Position numbers and translations under genes: made by a program. The notes beneath the pieces were generated by a model. It was not told the DNA's origin. It searched no databases and saw only the letters and a program-made list of their open reading frames with translations. Positions 1 to 4,831 of a stretch of 10,181 nucleotides of DNA are shown piece after piece (the first letter of the stretch is position 1; each line of letters opens with the position of its first letter). The stretch spans positions 1 through 10,181 of the forward strand of contig JAHFIK010000046.1 of the NCBI GenBank assembly GCA_023246415.1, read 5' to 3'. The stretch is from Candidatus Uhrbacteria bacterium (GTDB lineage: Bacteria; Patescibacteriota; Patescibacteriia; 2-12-FULL-60-25).

Positions 1-2432
1 CTGGTGGAAGCGGAACGATCACGGGAGGCGGAAACCAGAACTACGTCGCGAAATTCACCGGCGCCTCAGCAATTGGAAACTCATTGATTTACGATACGGG
101 ATCTGCAGTGGGTGTTAATACAACGGCACCAGCCGGGCGGTTGTCGGTCGCGGGCGCAGGCGGATCAGCAGCAGCTGATGGTATCGAAATCTATAGCGGT
201 CCAGGGAATGCGTCCGGGTATAGCGGTTGGGCTGGTCGCATCTTCTCTGATACTCCAACGGGTGGTTGGGGAACGGCTCCATTTGTGTTCTCTGTTCCAA
301 ATACCTCCGGGTCTGAAGTAAAGACGATGACATTGATGAATGGAATGGTCGGAGTCGGAACAACGACTCCAACGAACGGAAAGCTTGAAGTCCAGAATTC
401 AAGTGCGAACTATGCCGTTTATGCAAATAGTCCGTCAGCAGGGGGTGTTTACGGCGCTGGGACATCCTTTGGAGTGATTGGAATGAATACGGCTGGAGGA
501 ATTGGAGTCTATGGTGGATCAGAAACGGTTGCTGGCGGTGTTGGCGTTCGCGGACAGGGTTCTGCATACGGTTTATACGGTCTGTCTTCATCGAACGTTG
601 GCGTGTATGGCTCAGGGGCAACGTTCAGTTATTATGGAAATGCGGGTGTTTTGTATAACGCAGGGAGTGTAGGTGTCGGAACGACATCTCCGAATCGTAA
701 GTTAGCGGTAGTTTCAACGGCGGGTGAGGATGGTATCACGGTTGATGCGCCAACCTTCCCTGAGATTGCGATGCAGCGAAGCGGAGCAGGAAAAGCGTAC
801 ATCGGGGTTGCGGGGTCTGCGGGTGGATACGCCGCAGGTTCTCTCACGGATTCACTCATTGTTCGTTCGGAAAATGCACTTCACCTTGTCTCAAATGCCG
901 GAACGATTGGATTAACTGTGACGGGTGGGAATGTGGGTCTTAGAACAACGGATCCTTCGATGGCGGGTACATATGATACATTGGGAATGGTTCGTGGCGC
1001 TGCAGGTATTTATGGCCTTACAACGAACGTCACTGGTCAGTGGTATATGTCGTTGGCAACCGAAGGTGCGAATCGCTTAAATATTATGGATAATGGCAAT
1101 GTCGGCATCGGCACGACAAGTCCGGCTGCAAAATTTGATGTGAGGACAGGTGGTGGAGACGCGATCTATGCCAATACTCCTGGAGGCGCGGGAGTGAGGG
1201 GTGTTTCAGCGGCGGGTTGGGGCGTGTATGGAGTCGCCCAAAATTCAGGAGACGGCGTACATGGTGTGAACCAGAGTTCTGGAGGGAATGGTGTATACGG
1301 AGAAGCGACCGCCGGCATTGCAAACGCAAATGGTGTAAGAGGTGATACAAACGGTCCGAGCGGGTCAGGCGTGTTTGGGTATAATTCAACGGCTGGAAGT
1401 GGTAACGGTGTGTTTGGAGTGGGATATACGGGCGTTTTGGGATCTGGATCGCTCTATGGAGTTTACGGATCTGGCGGATACGGCGTCTATGGTTCCGGTT
1501 CTGGTCAAGGTGTGTATGGTACTGGCCCGTATGGAGTGATTGGAGTTGGATCGTTGCAGGGTGTCACGGGAAACGGTGGGAATATTGGAGGTAACTTCAG
1601 CGGAACATCTTATGGTGTGATTGGTCAGGGGCCTTACGCTGTCTATGGTAACGGATCAAGTTTCAGCTTTTACGGTGCTGCGGGCACTCTGTACAATGCG
1701 GGTGCCGTTGGAATCGGAACGACAGCGCCAGCGTATTCACTCGACGTGAATGGCGACACGATTGCCTATTGGATGCGAACGCGAGGAAATACGGGGTGGT
1801 ATAACGAGACATACGGAGGAGGGTGGTACATGTCGGATACAGCATGGCTCCGTGCGTACAATAATAAGAATATCTTCACTGGCGGAGTGATTGCGTTGGG
1901 AAGTGGGAGTAATTATGTTGGCCCAGGAAGAAACGGCGATATGTCCTTTATCAACGGTACTGGTGGGACGTGGACGCGATATAGTGGAACGACTGGGTTG
2001 GCTTTTTGGTCCGCAGGGGGCGGAGATTCGAATGATTCACCAAGTATGTTCTTGAATACCGCAGGAACACTGAATACGGTTGGTGGCTACACGCAAGGAT
2101 CCGATCGCGATTTGAAGAAGGATATCTCGAAACTCACAAAGTATGGGATCGACGATATCATGAAACTTGAGCCGGTCACCTTCGAGTATAAGGCGGATCC
2201 AACCAAGCCACAGATCGGATTTATCGCCCAAGACTTGCAGAAAGTTATGCCGGAATTTGTCTCCGGGAAAGCGATCAGCGATGGCGGTACTGGATTGTCG
2301 GTGAACTACTCAAACATCGTTCCTGTTCTCACGAAGGGGATGCAGGATCAGCAGCATGAAATCGACGCGTTGAAGGCGCAGAACGCGGATCTCATGAAGC
2401 GACTTGAGACCCTGGAACAGAAGGTGAAGTAG
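1..2432 (+). CDS. Tail-fibre-like repetitive surface protein with C-terminal peptidase S74 chaperone domain (5' partial)
   Basis: The reading frame is open from the first complete codon at position 3 to TAG at 2430-2432, giving about 809 visible residues; the true start lies upstream. The TTG at 84 is not a start, because the residues before it (a Gly-rich stretch, then NYVAKFTGASAIGNSLIYDTG-like sequence) match the usual opening of such modules. The body is rich in Gly, Ser, Thr and Tyr, with six V-G-(V/I/L)-x-T-T-x-P units and many GVYG-type repeats (about 1206-1690), as expected of beta-rich trimeric fibres. From about 2100 comes an S74 intramolecular chaperone: Ser at 2100-2102 and Lys at 2115-2117 (SDRDLK) match the Ser-x4-Lys dyad of the endosialidase family, followed by GFIAQDLQKVMPE and a C-terminal coiled coil (about 2337-2429). 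The family trimerises, folds the fibre and then cleaves itself off at the Ser. I infer a cell-surface adhesin; a prophage tail fibre is possible, but no other phage gene is present. Confidence 0.85.
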   Translation, partial: GGSGTITGGGNQNYVAKFTGASAIGNSLIYDTGSAVGVNTTAPAGRLSVAGAGGSAAADGIEIYSGPGNASGYSGWAGRIFSDTPTGGWGTAPFVFSVPNTSGSEVKTMTLMNGMVGVGTTTPTNGKLEVQNSSANYAVYANSPSAGGVYGAGTSFGVIGMNTAGGIGVYGGSETVAGGVGVRGQGSAYGLYGLSSSNVGVYGSGATFSYYGNAGVLYNAGSVGVGTTSPNRKLAVVSTAGEDGITVDAPTFPEIAMQRSGAGKAYIGVAGSAGGYAAGSLTDSLIVRSENALHLVSNAGTIGLTVTGGNVGLRTTDPSMAGTYDTLGMVRGAAGIYGLTTNVTGQWYMSLATEGANRLNIMDNGNVGIGTTSPAAKFDVRTGGGDAIYANTPGGAGVRGVSAAGWGVYGVAQNSGDGVHGVNQSSGGNGVYGEATAGIANANGVRGDTNGPSGSGVFGYNSTAGSGNGVFGVGYTGVLGSGSLYGVYGSGGYGVYGSGSGQGVYGTGPYGVIGVGSLQGVTGNGGNIGGNFSGTSYGVIGQGPYAVYGNGSSFSFYGAAGTLYNAGAVGIGTTAPAYSLDVNGDTIAYWMRTRGNTGWYNETYGGGWYMSDTAWLRAYNNKNIFTGGVIALGSGSNYVGPGRNGDMSFINGTGGTWTRYSGTTGLAFWSAGGGDSNDSPSMFLNTAGTLNTVGGYTQGSDRDLKKDISKLTKYGIDDIMKLEPVTFEYKADPTKPQIGFIAQDLQKVMPEFVSGKAISDGGTGLSVNYSNIVPVLTKGMQDQQHEIDALKAQNADLMKRLETLEQKVK
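603..710 (+). repeat. Internal 36-codon module, copy 1
   Basis: Thirty-six codons running from VYGSG through LYNAG to the VGVGTTSP unit. They align without gaps to copy 2 at 1641-1748, with 23 of 36 residues identical by eye. This suggests growth of the fibre by duplication of a unit made of a GVYG strand, a short linker and a GTTxP turn. Confidence 0.6.
1641..1748 (+). repeat. Internal 36-codon module, copy 2
   Basis: Thirty-six codons from VYGNG through LYNAG to the VGIGTTAP unit, the partner of the module at 603-710. Synonymous positions differ widely between the copies, so the duplication is old or the copies have diverged under protein-level constraint. Confidence 0.6.
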
Positions 2433-2448
2433 ATCATCAAGAGAATTG

Positions 2449-2475
2449 AAACGCGGCCCATTTGGGCCGCGTTTT
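2449..2475 (+). terminator. Rho-independent terminator of the S74 gene
   Basis: An 11-bp perfect GC-rich stem (2449-2459 with 2464-2474) closes a 4-nt ATTT loop and ends in TTTT. It lies 16 nt after the TAG stop and separates the surface-protein gene from cysS. Confidence 0.88.
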
Positions 2476-2491
2476 GTATCTGAATCAAGTT

Positions 2492-2519
2492 TTGCTTTCT
2501 GGTTCAACCTTGCTACCAT
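2492..2519 (+). promoter_or_regulatory. Candidate cysS promoter
   Basis: TTGCTT at 2492-2497 and TACCAT at 2514-2519 are spaced by 16 nt, and the -10 is preceded by TGC (extended -10). Transcription would start near 2526, giving a leader of about 20 nt to the ATG at 2548. The hexamers match the consensus only partly; placement just after the upstream terminator supports the call. No Shine-Dalgarno sequence is seen before the ATG. Confidence 0.35.
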
Positions 2520-2547
2520 CCGAACAAATTGAGTGTATCTCTTTTCT

Positions 2548-3933
2548 ATGCTTCATCTCTATAACACGGAATCCCGAACGATTGAGCCGATTGTCCCACT
2601 TATTCCCGGGAAGATCGGAATGTACTGCTGTGGTCCAACAGTGTATCAGCGCGCGCATATCGGGAATCTTCGGGCGTATGTCATGGAAGATGTTCTTCGT
2701 CGAACACTCGAGCAAATTGAGGGATTTGAGGTGAAGTACGTCATGAATATTACGGATGTGGGTCATCTTGTGAGCGATGAGGATGATGGAGAGGATAAAA
2801 TCGAGAAACGGTCACGTGAGACGGGAAAAGGTGCGCTCGAGATTGCCCGTGAGTTTGAATCGATCTTCTTTCAAGACCTTGAACGAATCCGTGTTCAGAA
2901 GCCGTCGGTCACGCCGCGCGCGACGGAACGAATTGCAGAGCAGATTGATCTCATCAAGGTGCTTGAAGAGAAAGGATTTACATATCGGACATCTGATGGG
3001 ATCTATTTTGATACGTCAAAATTCCCAACCTACGGGCGATTAAGCGGTCAGTCGCTGGAAGAGAAGCAGGAGGGGGCCCGAGTGGTTGTTAACCAGGAAA
3101 AAAAGAACGCGTCTGATTTTGCGCTCTGGAAGTTTTCTCCAGCGGATCAGCAACGGCAGATGGAGTGGGAGAGTCCGTGGGGAAAGGGATTTCCGGGTTG
3201 GCATATCGAATGCAGCGCCATGAGTCGAACGGAGCTTGGTCAGCCGTTTGATATTCATTGCGGAGGGGTTGATCATATTCCTGTTCATCATGAAAATGAG
3301 ATTGCACAAAGTGAAGCGGCCTATGGTGCGCCATATGTAAAACACTGGACGCATGTTGAGTTTTTGATGGTGGATGGGCAAAAAATGAGTAAATCGTTGA
3401 ATAATGCATTTACACTGGATGATCTCGCGATGCGGGGGATTAGTCCGATGGCATATCGTCTCTTTTTACTTGGGGCGCAATATCGCAGTAAGCAGAATTT
3501 TACGTGGGAGGCGGCAAATGGTGCGCAGAATGCCTACGATCGACTGTGTCGAACCGTTCGTGGATGGGAAAAACCGAGCGGCGACGGAATCGCGGCCATC
3601 GAGGAAGCGTTTTGTGCCGCGATCGAGAAGGACCTGAATACGCCCGAGGCGCTTTCGGTCCTTTGGAAATTGATTGATGGAGATTTTACGACGCAAGATA
3701 AGGCAACGTCTCTTCTCTTTATCGATCGCGTGTTGGGACTTGGGCTTGTTGATATTGTCGCAAAACCCGTTGAGATCCCGGATGAGATTAAGGAAATCGC
3801 AGACCGTCGATGGCAGGCGCGAAAAAATGGAGATTGGGATGCGGCGGATCAATTACGTCAGGAGCTCGCAGGGAATGGGTGGAAAATGCTGGATGGAAAA
3901 GATGGGTATCAGCTTGAACAGATCTCGTCATAG
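2548..3933 (+). CDS. cysS: Cysteinyl-tRNA synthetase
   Basis: This class I synthetase charges tRNA-Cys with cysteine in the cytosol. The ATG at 2548 gives 461 aa, the same length as the E. coli enzyme. An in-frame GTG at 2533 would add five residues, but the 2548 start puts MLHLYNT at the N-terminus as in the family. The HIGH signature is H37-I-G-N40 and the KMSKS loop is K279-S283. Zinc ligands are visible as Cys28, Cys222, His247 and Glu251, equivalent to E. coli Cys28, Cys209, His234 and Glu238; a constant offset of 13 for the last three implies a small insertion before them. The C-terminus keeps the helical tRNA-binding region. The gene appears intact, is transcribed alone between two terminators and ends in TAG. 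It contains an A AAA AAG heptamer at 3099-3105, judged coincidental. Confidence 0.97.
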   Translation: MLHLYNTESRTIEPIVPLIPGKIGMYCCGPTVYQRAHIGNLRAYVMEDVLRRTLEQIEGFEVKYVMNITDVGHLVSDEDDGEDKIEKRSRETGKGALEIAREFESIFFQDLERIRVQKPSVTPRATERIAEQIDLIKVLEEKGFTYRTSDGIYFDTSKFPTYGRLSGQSLEEKQEGARVVVNQEKKNASDFALWKFSPADQQRQMEWESPWGKGFPGWHIECSAMSRTELGQPFDIHCGGVDHIPVHHENEIAQSEAAYGAPYVKHWTHVEFLMVDGQKMSKSLNNAFTLDDLAMRGISPMAYRLFLLGAQYRSKQNFTWEAANGAQNAYDRLCRTVRGWEKPSGDGIAAIEEAFCAAIEKDLNTPEALSVLWKLIDGDFTTQDKATSLLFIDRVLGLGLVDIVAKPVEIPDEIKEIADRRWQARKNGDWDAADQLRQELAGNGWKMLDGKDGYQLEQISS

Positions 3934-3943
3934 AGACTCGCTC

Positions 3944-3986
3944 ATAAAACAATCCCTTTTTCGCGAAAAAGGGATTGTTTTATTTT
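3944..3986 (+). terminator. Terminator after cysS, probably bidirectional
   Basis: An 18-bp perfect stem (3944-3961 with 3966-3983) closes a CGCG loop. The 5' arm is A-rich and the 3' arm T-rich, with TTT following. Its symmetry means it could also stop minus-strand transcripts coming from the tRNA-Trp side. Confidence 0.88.
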
Positions 3987-4012
3987 AGTGATCGTTCTCT
4001 TAAAATTAAGAA

Positions 4013-4108
4013 CGTCCGACACCGTCCTCATGAGTGACCGAGGGGGGTGGTCAGTTCATGGCGACGGGCCGGACGCGGTTCCCAGTAGCGTGGTAAGACG
4101 CCCTGGAA
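4013..4108 (-). other. Unidentified structured element: rod-like hairpin plus short hairpin downstream of tRNA-Trp
   Basis: Hand folding shows a long interrupted hairpin: 4013-4018 pairs with 4070-4075, 4022-4026 with 4063-4067, 4028-4034 with 4055-4061 and 4035-4039 with 4049-4053, leaving a 9-nt loop (ACCCCCCTC on the minus strand). A second hairpin pairs 4082-4085 with 4103-4106 and 4088-4091 with 4098-4101. The element is GC-rich and has no coding frame. It lies between the 3' end of tRNA-Trp and the symmetric terminator at 3944-3986, so read on the minus strand it could be a co-transcribed small RNA of about 100 nt. I do not recognise the family: it lacks the SRP apical motif, RNase P core and tmRNA ends. 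The strand is inferred from context. Confidence 0.45.
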
Positions 4109-4109
4109 A

Positions 4110-4184
4110 TGGGAGGGGAACAGAGAGTTGAACTCCGGACCTTAGGCACTGGAAGCCTACGCTCTACCACTGAGCTATTCCCCT
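4110..4184 (-). tRNA. tRNA-Trp (anticodon CCA)
   Basis: On the minus strand a full cloverleaf runs from A1 at 4184 to an encoded CCA ending at 4110. The 7-bp acceptor stem AGGGGAA/UUCCCCU is perfect. Then come U8-A9, a GCUC/GAGC D-stem with AGUGGUA loop, a 5-bp anticodon stem UAGGC/GCCUA around the 7-nt loop UUCCAGU, a 5-nt variable loop, and a T-arm with loop UUCAACU. Anticodon 34-36 is CCA (4150-4152), decoding UGG. The A1-U72 and G-C rich acceptor resembles E. coli tRNA-Trp. Oddities are discriminator C73 where bacterial tRNA-Trp has G73, and U32/G37/U38 where C32/A37/A38 is usual. The alternative Gly(UCC) reading would break the anticodon stem. Confidence 0.9.
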
Positions 4185-4244
4185 AAACAATGGAAGGATC
4201 TGCACTCATACGGCTCTTAAAAGAGCGATATGTGTTCAACCCTT

Positions 4245-4271
4245 CTTATACGATGTTGAGAAAAGCGTCAA
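4245..4271 (-). promoter_or_regulatory. Candidate promoter of tRNA-Trp
   Basis: Read on the minus strand, TTGACG (4271-4266) and TATAAG (4250-4245) each match five of six consensus bases. The spacing of 15 nt is slightly short. A start near 4238 gives a leader of about 54 nt before the mature tRNA. That leader contains the inverted repeat GCTCTT-AA-AAGAGC (4213-4226). Confidence 0.5.
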
Positions 4272-4282
4272 GACCGTGGTCG

Positions 4283-4291
4283 TGATACAAT
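4283..4291 (+). promoter_or_regulatory. Extended -10 promoter for the 4298-7407 operon
   Basis: TGA followed by TACAAT (4286-4291) is a good extended -10 element, with five of six consensus bases. No -35 is visible at 16-18 nt spacing, which extended -10 promoters tolerate. The expected start, about 7 nt downstream, falls on or beside the A of ATG 4298, implying a leaderless mRNA. It is divergent from, and closely packed with, the tRNA-Trp promoter. Confidence 0.5.
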
Positions 4292-4297
4292 GAGTCC

Positions 4298-4831
4298 ATG
4301 TCTGATGGTGTGCCAAATCTTGAGATTCCCAAGATTCCCGAGGCGTCTCGTGGAGAAAGCGGGGATATTGATTCTGTTGCAGCGGATCGAAAAACGTACG
4401 AACAGTCGATCGAGCACGAGGATGCGATTCTGCATGCTGAGGCGGGAACGGAGCTCGAAGCGGCTCAGGCGACACATACGCATGCCACGGCGGCTCCGGT
4501 CACACCGGCGGTGATTCAGGCGCAGAAAGATGAGGTTGTAATTGAAGTCGAAAAGATTTTAGAAGAAGGGGTCGGACCGTTTTACGCGTCGCTTCCTCCA
4601 GAGGCGAAACCGGTTTTTAAGAAACGTGGGGAAGAGGTCGCGAAGCAGATCGCGGAAATGGTGCGAACGCTACACCTCAAAGTGAGCAAGGTTGTTAAAT
4701 TGATTACGGAATGGATGAAGACGATTCCGGGAATTAACAAATATTTCCTCGAACAAGAGGCGAAAATAAAAGCAGATATGTTGAAGCAGCTTGTCGATGC
4801 TCGAAAAGAAGACATTGAAAAATCCGTATGA
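4298..4831 (+). CDS. Hypothetical 177-aa helical protein, operon partner of the downstream ATPase
   Basis: I do not recognise a named family. Residues 1 to about 75 are acidic and low in complexity, with an Ala/Thr/His-rich stretch near 60-70, and look disordered. Residues from about 75 to the end look helical and charged, with alternating Glu/Lys and hydrophobic positions and a central VGPFYASLPPEAKPVF segment. There is no signal peptide or membrane span, so it is probably cytosolic. The ATG at 4298 follows the extended -10 and has no Shine-Dalgarno sequence. The TGA stop overlaps the next ATG (ATGA, 4828-4831), which implies translational coupling to the ATPase and suggests the two proteins work together. 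An accessory or regulatory subunit is my inference; no catalytic motif is visible. Confidence 0.8.
   Translation: MSDGVPNLEIPKIPEASRGESGDIDSVAADRKTYEQSIEHEDAILHAEAGTELEAAQATHTHATAAPVTPAVIQAQKDEVVIEVEKILEEGVGPFYASLPPEAKPVFKKRGEEVAKQIAEMVRTLHLKVSKVVKLITEWMKTIPGINKYFLEQEAKIKADMLKQLVDARKEDIEKSV

Noticed and set aside
84..86. TTG at 84 as start of the S74 protein
   Set aside because: The frame is open to the window edge, and the residues before position 84 fit the repeat style of the protein, so the gene is truncated by the window.
115..621. Long antisense open frames (for example 115-621 minus, 3040-3409 minus, 3466-3852 minus, 7840-8241 minus)
   Set aside because: They lie opposite well-supported genes or a terminator, show low-complexity Arg/Ser/His-rich composition typical of shadow frames, and have no start signals or recognisable motifs.
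3099..3116. A AAA AAG heptamer in cysS with a -1 TGA at 3114-3116
   Set aside because: It has the same form as the E. coli dnaX slippery site, but here slippage would give a 189-aa fragment cut inside the catalytic domain. It is most likely chance from Lys codons, and a caution for the dnaX claim.
4013..4108. SRP RNA, T-box, tmRNA or a second tRNA in the structured gap
   Set aside because: There is no GGAA tetraloop with the SRP internal loop, no tRNA T-arm and no tmRNA end motifs. The minus strand has GGGAACCGCG, which partly resembles the T-box core, but the 5' half of that motif is missing and no regulated gene lies downstream on that strand.
4148..4154. Reading the tRNA as tRNA-Gly (UCC)
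   Set aside because: Shifting the loop by one base destroys the perfect 5-bp UAGGC/GCCUA anticodon stem; the 7-nt loop places CCA at 34-36.
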